Of a DNA stretch of 64,000 nt, positions 34,303 to 43,075 are shown in pieces (position 1 is the first letter of the stretch; each line of letters begins with the position of its first letter). A model generated the notes under the pieces. It did no database searches. It worked only from the letters and a program-made list of their open reading frames with translations, and was not told the DNA's origin. The position numbers were made by a program, and so were the translations under genes. Source of the DNA: Terriglobia bacterium (lineage in GTDB: Bacteria > Acidobacteriota > Thermoanaerobaculia > Thermoanaerobaculales > Thermoanaerobaculaceae); NCBI GenBank assembly GCA_020073245.1, contig JAIQFQ010000006.1, positions 62,001 through 126,000 of the forward strand. The letters are read 5' to 3'.

Positions 34303-37300
34303 ACGTGCGCACACCCACTTCCTCCGCGCTCGCCAGGCTGTTGGCATGGGACGCTCCGTTCCTCCCCGTGTTAGGCGAGGTCTCGGGGGCTCCCGGCGCG
34401 CCCCTTGTGGATTGCCGGGCGCCTGGGTTCGGCGTCGACGCGACCGTACGGTGGCCGCGCGGGCAGCGCGCGGCCGTGGCCCTCCAGGTGATGGCAACGG
34501 CCGCATTCCTGTTCGAACGCGGGTGGTACCCGTCCCGCGCGTTGCTGCGGGGAGGAAAGGTCGAGCGCGGCGAATGCGGGCCATGGTATCGGCTGGGACG
34601 CCTCCCCACATGGCGCCTGGAGGATTCCGATCTGGAACGGCGGCTGCGCCCGGCGCTGGGCAGCGAGGAGACGGTGCTCGTGCCGGCGGTCCTTCCCCTC
34701 TTGAGCGTTCTGCTTCCCGAGCTCGCGGAGGACCTTGTGCGTGCGGTGCGGACACGGCCCGCCTGGGAGGCCGTCGGAGCGTGGCTCGACGTGCTGCTCG
34801 CCGGGAGCCGCGCCTCGACGGCACTGCGGCATCCTGCCGGGCTCGGTCGGGCGCTGTGGTCGCGCCGGCTCGCGGTCCCGACCAGCGGCGTCTGGTTCCT
34901 CGACGACGAGTCGCTGCTCCCCGCGTTCGGCGCGGCCACTCGCCTGGCGTGCCTCGGCAACGGGGTGGTCGTGGCCACCGGCGCGCTCGAGGAGGAGGAG
35001 ATCGTGAGGGTGCAGGCCCGTGCCGCGGCGTCTGGCCGCGACGTCCTCGTGCTCACGACGCTGAGCCTCCCGGGCGTGCAGGGACTTCCCCTCGACGGGG
35101 GAACCGATGCGGTATGGGTGGCCGCAACTCGGCCCGAGTTCGGCTATGCCCACGGTGCCGCGGCCGTCGAAGCCGGGGAGCGGCGTCCCCTCCTGGCTCG
35201 CACCGTCCTTGAGGCGGGCGCCGCCGCGGGCTTTGCCAGACTGCCTCGGCCCTTGCCCATGCTCAGGGAGCGCGGGGCCCTGGCGTCGCCGGGTGCCCGT
35301 CAGGTGCTGGCGTGGCTCGGCGGCGCCCCTGTCGGGCTTGCCGAGAGCGACCTCGCTCTTCTCTCCGACGGTGTCAGAACGGCGCTGCCGGAACTCGAGC
35401 GGCTCGGACTGGCACAGAAGCGGAGGGGCGTTTGGCGCGCACTGCAACCGGCAATCGAGCCGAGCGGTGAGAGGCTCGAGGAGATGGCTGTGCGTCTCCC
35501 GGGGACGAGCCGGGCGGGACTCGTCGCGCGAGCCCTGGCACGTGCAGAGAGCGCTCCGTTGGTCGCTTGGTGCGAACAGACGCTCGAATATGGGGACGTG
35601 CACGCCGTGTTCGAGGTCGCGCACGCCATCCCCGCGCTGCCTCAACTCGGTGCCGTTGGTGCCGAGGCCGCCCTCTGCCTCGGCCGGCTGGCCGACGCCG
35701 AGCGGCTTCTCGAAGCCGTGCCGGCGGGGTCGCGCGATGGGCGGTGGCACGCGCTGGCGGCGTGGCGCGCCGAGGAGGCGAGCGCGACCGCAATGGCTGG
35801 CGCCGAGTTGGCCGCGGTCGCAGGAAGTCTCCCGCCACGGCTCGAAGTGCGCTGCGTGCTCGTCGCGGCGCACGCTGCTCGGAGAGGGGGCGACCGCGCC
35901 GGTCGGCGCCGTAACCTCGAACGCGCGACCGCACTGACGGCGCCGCCCTTGGCGGAGGCCGAGATCGGAGTGGCTGAGCTCAACGGGCCGCAGGCGTTGC
36001 GAGACCTTGGGAGACGCCGAAGGAAGGTCTGGGGCGGCGACGACGTGGCTCGTCTGCTCCACGTCATGGGTCTCGCAGCCCTCGACCGGGACTGCTGCGC
36101 GGCCGCCATGACAGCCCTGCGAGCGGCGCTCCGAGTGGCGGATGGCGACAACCCCCACCTGCTCGGTGAGATCCATGCGGACATCGCGTGCGCGGCGATC
36201 CTCGCGGAGCAGCCGGGGGTGGCGGACCGGCACCTGGTGCTGGCGGAGAGCCTCCTCGAACGCTGCGGGTCGCTGCGTGCGGCGACCGTTGTCCGCGCCA
36301 ACAGGGCCGTGCTGGCGAACGACCGGCTCGACTGGCGGACCGGGCGTGAGCTCACCCTTGCCGGGCAGCGGCTGCGCGGGGATGTCGACGACGCGGGGAC
36401 GTTGCTCTTCGAGCTCGAGCTAGCGCGCGCCGACCTGGCTCGCGGCGACGCCGGAGCGGCGCAGAGCCAGCTTCCGCGGCTCGCGGAAGGCGTGGCGCGC
36501 TTCCCGGAGCACCCCGTTCTCGGCCAGGCGCTGGCGGGCCTGCACGCCCACATCGCGTTGGCGTTCGGGGACCTGCCCGGGGCGGCGGCGGCTGCCTGCG
36601 GGTTGGAGAACGGGGAACGCCGGCTGATCGAAGCTCTCGTGAGCGCCGACGGCGGGGCCGACCCGCCGGTCGGGCTCCCGCGTCGGTGGGGAGTGACGAT
36701 CTCGGCGCAGCTTCTCGCCGCGTGGCGTCGCGGCGACGGAGCCGAAGCCAGAGTGCGCCTTGACCACACGCTCCGCCACTGGCCCCGCGAGGCAGCGGTG
36801 GGCCTCGCGCGTCTCGCCGCGCTCCTGGCGCGCCGGGGCGAACGCCTCGGCGCCGAGTGGGAGGAGTGCGAGAAGGCCGCGGAGGCGGTCCTCGTCGAGG
36901 CGGAACTTGAGGGCTGGGCAAGGGTGCTCCGCGGTGCGTCGGGGCCCGACCCCGTTCGAATCGTGCGCGCGCTGGACGGGGTCATCAACTCAGGAAGCGA
37001 TGCTCTGGGTGCGACCCGTCTGGAGGCGCTGGCGCGTGCTCTGGACCTGGCGTGGCTCGAGGTGGAGAGCGGAGGTACGGTCCTCGCGACCTGGGGCGAA
37101 CCGTCAGCCGAAAACGAGGAACTGGAAGCGGCAGGGGTCAAGGTGCGGTCGGAGAGGGCCTTGTCAGGGGTGGCGCGGGCGGCGCTCGGGATGATTGCCC
37201 GGAGTATCGGCGCGCGAACGGACGGCGCCGCTCCCGAGCGAGATTGCAGCGGCGGCGACCTTCTCGGTGTCAGCGAGGCCCTGGCCGCCGTGCGCGAACA

Positions 37301-38192
37301 GGTCTCACGATGGGGACCGCTTCCTCTCACGGTTCTGATCGTCGGTGAACCCGGCACCGGAAAGGAGTTGGTGGCGCGCGAGATCCACAACTCGAGCGGC
37401 CGCCGTGGGGCGTTCGTTCCGCTGAACTGCGCCGGGATCCCGGCACCTCTCCTGGAGGCGGAGCTGTTCGGCGTGATGAAGGGCGCGTTTACCGGTGCCG
37501 ACCGTGACCGCCTGGGGTTGGTAGAGGCGGCCGAAGGCGGGACCCTCTTCCTGGACGAGGTCGGCGAGCTGCCGGTCGAGCTCCAGGGGAAGCTGCTGCG
37601 CCTGCTGCAGGAGCGCGAGGTTCGCCGGGTGGGAGCCACACGGTTTCGCACCGTCGATGTCCGGTTCGTCGCTGCCACCAACCGCGACCTCAAGGCGGCG
37701 GCAGCCGCGGGCGGTTTTCGATGGGACCTTTACTACAGGCTGGCGGTGGCGATCGTCGAAGTCCCCCCGCTTCGTGCCCGGCCGGGGGACGTTGACGGGC
37801 TCGCGAAGCACTTCGTGTCCCGCTTCGCGGTGATGCTCAACCGGCCAGGCGTGCGGCTGGCCCCTGCCGCTCTCGACGTGCTACGGGGTGCGTCGTGGCC
37901 CGGGAACGTGAGGGAACTGGAATCGGCTGTGGCCCGCGCGGTCGCGGCGGCCAGACCGGGCGAGGTCCTTGGCCCCGACCGCTTCCCGGACCTGACAAAG
38001 CAGACGAACGGCGAACCGCCGTTGGCGTGTTGGCCGGCAGCGCTCGACGCGTTCCGACGGCGGTACTTCGCGGCTGTCCTGCGGGAGACCGGTGGGAACA
38101 AATCCCAGGCGGCCCGACGCGCCGGCATCTCGCGGCAGACACTCCTTTACCACTTGAAGGAGCTCGGAATCCGCGACTCCGAGGGGAGCTGA
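34299..38192 (+). CDS. Giant sigma-54-dependent transcriptional activator with approx. 990-residue helical sensor region
   Basis: 1297 residues. The C-terminus is a complete bacterial enhancer-binding protein. The AAA+ domain has Walker A G-E-P-G-T-G-K-E near 1015, the sigma-54 contact loop G-A-F-T-G-A near 1061 and Walker B L-F-L-D-E-V-G-E near 1084. A Fis-type helix-turn-helix (N-K-S-Q-A-A-R-R-A-G-I-S-R-Q-T) sits near 1266. The first 1000 residues are unusual: about 1-400 include a Walker-B-like segment G-V-W-F-L-D-D-E-S-L-L but no P-loop. About 430-960 are Ala/Leu/Arg-rich helical repeats like TPRs. A short region before the AAA+ (S-E-R-A-L-S-G-V-A-R) could be a linker. The target genes and signal are unknown. 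GTG overlaps the aroA stop. Confidence 0.85.
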   Translation: MNVRTPTSSALARLLAWDAPFLPVLGEVSGAPGAPLVDCRAPGFGVDATVRWPRGQRAAVALQVMATAAFLFERGWYPSRALLRGGKVERGECGPWYRLGRLPTWRLEDSDLERRLRPALGSEETVLVPAVLPLLSVLLPELAEDLVRAVRTRPAWEAVGAWLDVLLAGSRASTALRHPAGLGRALWSRRLAVPTSGVWFLDDESLLPAFGAATRLACLGNGVVVATGALEEEEIVRVQARAAASGRDVLVLTTLSLPGVQGLPLDGGTDAVWVAATRPEFGYAHGAAAVEAGERRPLLARTVLEAGAAAGFARLPRPLPMLRERGALASPGARQVLAWLGGAPVGLAESDLALLSDGVRTALPELERLGLAQKRRGVWRALQPAIEPSGERLEEMAVRLPGTSRAGLVARALARAESAPLVAWCEQTLEYGDVHAVFEVAHAIPALPQLGAVGAEAALCLGRLADAERLLEAVPAGSRDGRWHALAAWRAEEASATAMAGAELAAVAGSLPPRLEVRCVLVAAHAARRGGDRAGRRRNLERATALTAPPLAEAEIGVAELNGPQALRDLGRRRRKVWGGDDVARLLHVMGLAALDRDCCAAAMTALRAALRVADGDNPHLLGEIHADIACAAILAEQPGVADRHLVLAESLLERCGSLRAATVVRANRAVLANDRLDWRTGRELTLAGQRLRGDVDDAGTLLFELELARADLARGDAGAAQSQLPRLAEGVARFPEHPVLGQALAGLHAHIALAFGDLPGAAAAACGLENGERRLIEALVSADGGADPPVGLPRRWGVTISAQLLAAWRRGDGAEARVRLDHTLRHWPREAAVGLARLAALLARRGERLGAEWEECEKAAEAVLVEAELEGWARVLRGASGPDPVRIVRALDGVINSGSDALGATRLEALARALDLAWLEVESGGTVLATWGEPSAENEELEAAGVKVRSERALSGVARAALGMIARSIGARTDGAAPERDCSGGDLLGVSEALAAVREQVSRWGPLPLTVLIVGEPGTGKELVAREIHNSSGRRGAFVPLNCAGIPAPLLEAELFGVMKGAFTGADRDRLGLVEAAEGGTLFLDEVGELPVELQGKLLRLLQEREVRRVGATRFRTVDVRFVAATNRDLKAAAAAGGFRWDLYYRLAVAIVEVPPLRARPGDVDGLAKHFVSRFAVMLNRPGVRLAPAALDVLRGASWPGNVRELESAVARAVAAARPGEVLGPDRFPDLTKQTNGEPPLACWPAALDAFRRRYFAAVLRETGGNKSQAARRAGISRQTLLYHLKELGIRDSEGS

Positions 38193-38487
38193 GCTACACT
38201 AGCGCGTCATTCCGCCGTACCGAAGCCAGACCCGAGCTGCGGGATGAGCGCCGATGACCTTGACAAGGCACCGTCCGGTCCCGAATCAGCGGGACGCCAC
38301 TGCGCCGGCTGACGAAGCGCTTGCGGCTCGGGCGGCGCAGGGCAAGAGGAACTTGAAATCTGGAGAGTGTAAGGGTTCGGGGGTCTCAAGCGGCCGGCCA
38401 AGTGGGTGGAGCATGCGTGGGACACCCGGCGGGCCAGAAAAAAAGGTGGCGGGCTTGGGAGCCCGCCAGGATGAAGGAGGAGGTTGG
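38193..38487 (+). other. Non-coding stretch upstream of murB
   Basis: About 300 bp with no convincing gene. A TACACT -10-like box lies at 38195-38200, just after the activator stop. A weak 94-codon open frame (38254-38538) has poor codon character apart from its last 16 codons. The 3' part holds a minus-strand terminator-like hairpin (38438-38467) and a strong Shine-Dalgarno (38474-38483). It may encode a leader RNA. Confidence 0.5.
38438..38467 (-). terminator. Terminator-like hairpin with T-tract on the minus strand
   Basis: A perfect 8-bp stem GGCGGGCT/AGCCCGCC with a TGGG loop (38448-38467). On the minus strand it is followed by ACC and seven T (38438-38444 are A on the plus strand). No annotated minus-strand gene runs into it, so it could end an antisense or small RNA. 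Confidence 0.4.
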
Positions 38488-38538
38488 ATGCGTGCGTTCA
38501 GGTCGTGGCCATTACACCTGACCGCACCCAACCTTTAG
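38488..38538 (+). CDS. Candidate 16-residue leader ORF upstream of murB
   Basis: ATG 38488 follows the strongest Shine-Dalgarno of the region (AAGGAGGAGG, 38474-38483). It encodes MRAFRSWPLHLTAPNL and stops at 38538, 8 bp before the murB ATG. Start and stop lie in an inverted repeat: GGTTGGATGCG 38482-38492 against CGCACCCAACC 38523-38533, with inner CAGGT/ACCTG. murB lacks its own Shine-Dalgarno, so the small ORF could deliver ribosomes by re-initiation or act as an attenuating leader. Not shown to be translated. Confidence 0.35.
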   Translation: MRAFRSWPLHLTAPNL

Positions 38539-38546
38539 CAAATCGC

Positions 38547-39506
38547 ATGCCAAACGGTCACGAGTGGGACCTTTTTCGCGAGAAACTACTTGCCCATCAA
38601 CCGGATGGACTTTCAATCGCAGAAAACGAGCCCCTCGCTGCGCACACCACGTTGCGTATCGGAGGCCCGGCGCGGTTCCTCGTGCGATGCGGCCGTGCGG
38701 AAGCCGTCGTTGCGACGATACAGACCGCCCGCGACGCAGGCATCCACTGGTTGGCCTTGGGGCTCGGTGCCAACGTGCTCGTCCCTGACACAGGCCTCGC
38801 TGCCGTGGTGCTCACCCTTGTGGACGGGCTTGCCGGCATCGAGGTCGATGGCGCCAGGCTCCGCGCCGGTGGCGGCGCACAGCTCGGACGGGTCGTGCGT
38901 GCGGCCCTTGACGCCGGTTTGGCGGGGGTCGAGTGCCTAGGTGGCATCCCGTCGACACTGGGAGGCGCGCTGGCGATGAACGCCGGTGCCTACGGGCAGG
39001 AGATCCTAGATGTCCTGTCGTGGGCCGATGTCGTCGAGGAAGACGGAACCTCACGCCGGCTCGAACGGTGGGAGATCCACGGGGGGTACCGCTGGAGTGT
39101 CCTCGGCAAAGGACGGATTGTCACCCTGGCTGAACTCTCGTTGCGGGCTGAGGACCCTGAAGTCTTGAAGACGCGCGTGCAGCAGGTGAGGGACAGGCGG
39201 CGCGGCGTGCTCCCCCCGGAGCCTTCTGCCGGGAGCGTGTTCCGCAACCCGCCCGGGGATTTTGCAGGCAGACTACTGGAACTGGCTGGATGCAAAGGGC
39301 TTTCATGCGAGGGAGCGGAAGTGAGCCAAAGGCACGCCAACGTGATCGTCAACCCCGGCGGCGCGACGGCGGCAGGCGTACGATCTCTCGTGGGGATGAT
39401 GGCGGAGCGGGTCCGCGAGAGGTTCGGGGTGCAGCTCGAGCTCGAGCTGAAGATCCTGGATCTCAACGGCAACGTGGTGGCCGATCCGGATGCCCCGCTT
39501 GCATGA
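38547..39506 (+). CDS. murB: UDP-N-acetylenolpyruvoylglucosamine reductase
   Basis: FAD enzyme that makes UDP-MurNAc for peptidoglycan. 319 residues. The FAD_binding_4 domain has T-L-R-I-G-G-P-A (about 35-42), G-L-G-A-N-V-L-V and [18 protein letters not shown]. The C-terminal domain has [10 protein letters not shown] with the catalytic Ser, and [12 protein letters not shown]. The shorter loop pattern fits type II MurB. ATG 38547 is not preceded by a Shine-Dalgarno; a GTG at 38505 in frame is a weaker alternative. Other mur genes are absent. Confidence 0.95.
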   Translation: MPNGHEWDLFREKLLAHQPDGLSIAENEPLAAHTTLRIGGPARFLVRCGRAEAVVATIQTARDAGIHWLALGLGANVLVPDTGLAAVVLTLVDGLAGIEVDGARLRAGGGAQLGRVVRAALDAGLAGVECLGGIPSTLGGALAMNAGAYGQEILDVLSWADVVEEDGTSRRLERWEIHGGYRWSVLGKGRIVTLAELSLRAEDPEVLKTRVQQVRDRRRGVLPPEPSAGSVFRNPPGDFAGRLLELAGCKGLSCEGAEVSQRHANVIVNPGGATAAGVRSLVGMMAERVRERFGVQLELELKILDLNGNVVADPDAPLA

Positions 39507-39527
39507 GCCGCCCCCCTGTGGTAGAAA
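39499..39527 (+). promoter_or_regulatory. Promoter of acpP-fabF
   Basis: TTGCAT (39499-39504), 17 bp, TAGAAA (39522-39527). It overlaps the last codons of murB by a few bases and gives a 5' UTR of about 37 nt before ATG 39571. Confidence 0.55.
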
Positions 39528-39570
39528 TCCGGCCGCTGTCTACGACGGAGACCACGAAGGAGATTACCGC

Positions 39571-39810
39571 ATGAACATCGAACAGAAGGTCAAGGACATT
39601 ATCGTGCAGCAGCTCGGTGTGGACCCGGAGAAGGTAAAGCTGGAGGCCTCCTTCGTGGAGGACCTCGGCGCGGACTCCCTCGACACCGTCGAGCTGGTCA
39701 TGGCGTTCGAGGAGGAGTTCGGCGTCGAGATCCCCGACGAGGAAGCTGAGAAGATCCGCTCCGTCGGCGACGCTGTGAAGTATCTGAAGGAGCACGTGAA
39801 GGAAGCGTGA
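39571..39810 (+). CDS. acpP: Acyl carrier protein
   Basis: 79 residues, acidic, four-helix ACP. The phosphopantetheine attachment motif G-A-D-S-L-D has Ser36 in place, followed by the standard [12 protein letters not shown]. Carries growing acyl chains for fatty-acid synthesis. GAAGGAG precedes the ATG by about 9 nt. The stop overlaps the following fabF start (TGATG), the usual acpP-fabF pair. Confidence 0.98.
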   Translation: MNIEQKVKDIIVQQLGVDPEKVKLEASFVEDLGADSLDTVELVMAFEEEFGVEIPDEEAEKIRSVGDAVKYLKEHVKEA

Positions 39811-41048
39811 TGGCACGCCGGGTCGTCGTGACCGGCGTGGGCCTCATCTCGCCTCTCGGAGTCGGGACCGAGGCTACCTGGGAGGGGCTGATTGCCGGGA
39901 GGACCGGCATCGGCCCCATCACCCGCTTTGACGCCAGCACTTCTTCGGTCCGCATCGCGGCGGAGGTCAAGGGATTCGACCCGACCACCGTGATGGAGGC
40001 GAAGGACGTGCGCAAGTACGACACCTTCATTCACTACGCCATGGCCGCGGCCGACATGGCCGTGGCGTCATCCGGGCTCGCGATCACCCCTGAAAACGCC
40101 GATCGTGTGGGCGTCGTGATCGGCTCGGGGATCGGCGGGCTACCCTCGATCTGCGAGAACCACTCCACGCTGGTCGAGAAGGGCCCGCGGCGGGTGTCGC
40201 CGTTCTTCATCCCAGGGAGCATCGTGAACATGCCGGCCGGGGTTGTGTCGATTCGAACCGGCGCGAAGGGGCCCAACAGCGCGACGTGCACCGCCTGCTC
40301 GACCGGCGCGCATGCGATCGGCGATGCGTTCCTCTACATCCAGCACGGGTACTGCGACGCTGCGATATGTGGGGGAACCGAGGCGGTTATCCACCCTCTG
40401 ACGATCGCGGGGTTTGCGAACATCAAGGCGCTCTCCACCCGCAACGACGAACCCGCAAGGGCCTCGCGTCCGTGGGATAGGGACCGCGACGGCTTCGTCG
40501 TGGGCGAGGGCGCCGGCCTCCTGGTGCTGGAGGAGCTCGGACAAGCGAAGCGGCGCGGAGCCCTGATCCTGTGCGAGGTGCTGGGGTTTGGCATGAGCGG
40601 AGACGCTTACCACATCACAGCGCCATCGGAGGACGGCGACGGGCCCGCACGCGCGATGCGCATGGCGGTTGCGGATGCGGGCCTGGCGCCGGAAGATGTC
40701 GACTACGTCAACGCGCACGGCACATCGACCCCGCTCAACGACAGGATCGAAACGCTGGCGATCAAGAAGGTCTTCGGGGACCACGCGTACAAGCTGGCGA
40801 TCTCGTCCACAAAGTCGGCGACCGGGCACCTGCTCGGCGCTGCGGGCGGGCTGGAGACCGGGATCTCCGCGCTGGTTGTGGCCCGTGACACCATCCCACC
40901 GACGCTCAACCTCGACAACCCCGGTGAGGGGTGCGATCTCGACTACACGCCGCACCGTGCGGTCCAGCGCGAGGTGCGGGTGGCGATCTCGAACTCGTTC
41001 GGGTTCGGCGGGACCAACGCCTGCGTGGTCCTCGGAAAGGTTCGGTGA
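39810..41048 (+). CDS. fabF: Beta-ketoacyl-ACP synthase II
   Basis: Condensing enzyme of type II fatty-acid synthesis, elongating acyl-ACP with malonyl-ACP. 412 residues. Catalytic Cys in T-A-C-S-T-G-A-H (about 163), first His in N-A-H-G-T-S-T-P-L-N-D (about 302), Lys in K-S-A-T-G-H-L-L-G-A-A-G with the second His (about 339), and the C-terminal N-S-F-G-F-G-G-T-N. ATG 39810 was preferred to GTG 39807 immediately before it. Confidence 0.97.
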   Translation: MARRVVVTGVGLISPLGVGTEATWEGLIAGRTGIGPITRFDASTSSVRIAAEVKGFDPTTVMEAKDVRKYDTFIHYAMAAADMAVASSGLAITPENADRVGVVIGSGIGGLPSICENHSTLVEKGPRRVSPFFIPGSIVNMPAGVVSIRTGAKGPNSATCTACSTGAHAIGDAFLYIQHGYCDAAICGGTEAVIHPLTIAGFANIKALSTRNDEPARASRPWDRDRDGFVVGEGAGLLVLEELGQAKRRGALILCEVLGFGMSGDAYHITAPSEDGDGPARAMRMAVADAGLAPEDVDYVNAHGTSTPLNDRIETLAIKKVFGDHAYKLAISSTKSATGHLLGAAGGLETGISALVVARDTIPPTLNLDNPGEGCDLDYTPHRAVQREVRVAISNSFGFGGTNACVVLGKVR

Positions 41049-41133
41049 GGCGCCCGAGACCGCGATCCGACGGCGCCAGGGGGAGACGTTCGGCACCAAG
41101 GCTGCCGGTCGGCCACTCCAGGAGGACAACCCC

Positions 41134-41928
41134 ATGAAAAGCTGCGTGCTCATGGCCCATGTGCCCGATACGGCCTCGGTGATCAAGATCGCCGGATCGG
41201 GGAACCGCATCGACGAGGCCGACATCAAGTGGATCGTCTCGCCCTACGACGAGTACGCTCTCGAGGAGGCGATCCGACTCAAGGAAGCGAAGGGCGGTTC
41301 CGTCACGGTGCTCACGTACGGGCCCGAGCGCGCTCAGCAGGGGCTGCGCGAGTGCCTCGCCCGCGGCGCCGACGCGGCCGTCCACATCAAGGGCGGCGAG
41401 GGGACGTTCGGGGATTCGCTGGCGATCGCGAAGGTGCTCGCGGCCGCCATTCGGAAGACCGGCCCCTTCGACATCCTCTTCGCCGGCATCAAGGGCGTAG
41501 GCAGCGACAATGCCCTTGTCGGAGCGATGGTCGCGGAACTGCTCGACCTGCCCCACGTCACCGGCGCGGTCAAGCTCGAGATCGGCGATGGCACGATCGC
41601 CGCACACCGCGAGATCGAGGGCGGCGCCGAGGTGGTTGAGGCGCCGTTGCCGTGCCTGATCACCGCCCAGAAAGGCCTGAACGAGCCTCGCTACCCTTCG
41701 CTCAAGGGGATCATGGCCTCGAAGAAGGTCACGATCCAAGCGTTCACGGCGGCGGACCTCGGCCTCGACGACGCCGCGCTCGCGGGCGCCGATGCGACCT
41801 GTCGCTGGAAGGGCCTCGCGCTGCCGCCCGCCAAGGCTGGCGGCGTGACCCTGAAGGGCGAGGAGGATCCTGCGGGCGCCGCGCGGGAACTGGCGAGACT
41901 GCTGCGCGAGCAGGCGAAAGCGATCTAG
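41134..41928 (+). CDS. etfB: Electron transfer flavoprotein beta subunit
   Basis: 264 residues, N-terminal Rossmann-like AMP-binding ETF domain. Hallmarks: V-P-D near 10-12, S-P-Y-D-E-Y-A-L-E-E-A (about 36-46), the nucleotide-binding L-F-A-G-I-K-G-V-G-S-D-N (about 115-126), and the family signature V-E-A-P-L-P-C-L-I-T-A-Q-K-G-L-N-E-P-R-Y-P near 168-188. The upstream frame is open but the start is clear: AGGAGG 8 nt before ATG 41134. Carries electrons with EtfA from acyl-CoA or other dehydrogenases; the partner dehydrogenase is not in the window. Confidence 0.95.
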   Translation: MKSCVLMAHVPDTASVIKIAGSGNRIDEADIKWIVSPYDEYALEEAIRLKEAKGGSVTVLTYGPERAQQGLRECLARGADAAVHIKGGEGTFGDSLAIAKVLAAAIRKTGPFDILFAGIKGVGSDNALVGAMVAELLDLPHVTGAVKLEIGDGTIAAHREIEGGAEVVEAPLPCLITAQKGLNEPRYPSLKGIMASKKVTIQAFTAADLGLDDAALAGADATCRWKGLALPPAKAGGVTLKGEEDPAGAARELARLLREQAKAI

Positions 41929-41937
41929 GGGGCGGCC

Positions 41938-42912
41938 ATGGCATGCATCCTCGTGTTCGTGGAGCAGCGTAACGGCAACGTCCGCAAGGCGTCCCTTGAG
42001 GCGCTGTCGGAGGCGAGGCGCTTGGCAGTCGGCGCGGGCTGGTCGGTGTGCGCGGTGATCGCCGGCCACGGGGTCGCGGCAAAGGCCGCTGAACTGGGTG
42101 CCTGGGGCGCCGGAAAGGTCTACGTTGCGGACGACGACCGCTTTGCCCGCTACTCGTCCGAGGGATACGCGGCGGTCGGGCGGATCGCGACCGAGAAGTG
42201 CGCTCCCGCCGCGGTGTTCATGGCGGCCACCGCGCTGGGCCGCGATCTCTCAGGGCGCCTCGCCGCCCGTCTGGAATGGGGGTGCCTCGCCGACGTGACG
42301 AGGCTGGGGGTTGAGGGCGGGACCCTGACGGCGACCCGGCCGGTGTACTCCGGCAAGGCTCTAGCGACCGTGGATGGCGCCGGCAAACCCACCGTAATCA
42401 CGTTGCGGCCCAACGTTTTCGCGGCGGAGAACACCGGCGGGGTCGCCGAGGTCGAGCCGCTGTCGAGCGTCCCCGGCGAGATCCGCGCGGTGGTCAAAGA
42501 GATCCTCGCGAAGGAAGGCGGTGAGCTGGACGTCGCGGAAGCGGACGTCATCGTCACCGGCGGCCGGGGGATCAAGGGACCCGAGAACTTCGCCCTCATT
42601 CGCGACCTCGCCAAGGTCCTGGGCGCCGCCGTGGGCGCCTCGAGGGCCGTGGTGGACGCGGGGTGGATCGACCACGCACACCAGGTCGGCCAGACCGGCA
42701 AAGTGGTTTCCCCTTCGCTGTACATCGCGTGCGGCGTCTCGGGTGCGATCCAGCATCTGGCGGGGATGTCGTCCTCGAAGATCATCGTCGCGATCAACAA
42801 GGACGCCGAGGCGCCGATCTTCAAGGTGGCGGACTACGGGATCGTGGGCGACCTCTTCCAAGTCGTGCCCGCCCTGATCGAGGAAGTGCGGAAGCTCAAG
42901 GCCGAGGCCTAG
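41938..42912 (+). CDS. etfA: Electron transfer flavoprotein alpha subunit
   Basis: 324 residues. The C-terminal FAD domain (about 195-320) has G-G-R-G-I-K-G-P-E-N, G-A-S-R-A-V-V-D-A-G-W, Q-V-G-Q-T-G-K-V-V-S-P-x-L-Y-I-A-C-G-V-S-G and I-N-K-D-x-x-A-P-I-F-x-x-A-D-Y-G-I-V-G-D, all diagnostic. It begins 9 bp after etfB and forms an obligate heterodimer with it. GGGGG precedes the ATG. Two hairpins and a rho-independent terminator follow. Confidence 0.96.
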   Translation: MACILVFVEQRNGNVRKASLEALSEARRLAVGAGWSVCAVIAGHGVAAKAAELGAWGAGKVYVADDDRFARYSSEGYAAVGRIATEKCAPAAVFMAATALGRDLSGRLAARLEWGCLADVTRLGVEGGTLTATRPVYSGKALATVDGAGKPTVITLRPNVFAAENTGGVAEVEPLSSVPGEIRAVVKEILAKEGGELDVAEADVIVTGGRGIKGPENFALIRDLAKVLGAAVGASRAVVDAGWIDHAHQVGQTGKVVSPSLYIACGVSGAIQHLAGMSSSKIIVAINKDAEAPIFKVADYGIVGDLFQVVPALIEEVRKLKAEA

Positions 42913-42927
42913 GGGCGTTCGGACCCG

Positions 42928-42970
42928 GTTGTAAACGGTTACAACGCGGGACATCCCACTTTCGTGGGAT
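42928..42970 (+). other. Two tandem hairpins downstream of etfA
   Basis: GTTGTAA/TTACAAC (42928-42945, 4-nt loop ACGG) and ATCCCAC/GTGGGAT (42953-42970, loop TTTC), both perfect 7-bp stems. They may protect the etf mRNA 3' end or bind a protein. There is no T-tract, so they are not classical terminators. Confidence 0.45.
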
Positions 42971-43031
42971 TGTTCCCCGATGACAAGCAGGAGACAGTAG
43001 GCGTGCAAGGTGGAAGCTGGCCGCTCCTTCC

Positions 43032-43060
43032 GGTGGTGCTCGCGCACCACCAAATTTTTT
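43032..43060 (+). terminator. Rho-independent terminator of the etf operon
   Basis: Perfect 8-bp stem GGTGGTGC/GCACCACC with TCGC loop (43032-43051), then AAATTTTTT. It lies 120 bp after the etfA stop. It is one of only two long T-runs seen in this GC-rich window. Confidence 0.75.
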
Positions 43061-43075
43061 CTGCACGCCACGGGC

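Noticed and set aside
34300-34824. Minus-strand frame over the start of the sigma-54 activator
   Set aside because: Shadow of the coding strand; no start signals or known motifs.
38254-38487. First 78 codons of a 94-codon frame before murB
   Set aside because: No Shine-Dalgarno, low-complexity composition and an embedded terminator-like hairpin. Only the last 16 codons have translation signals.
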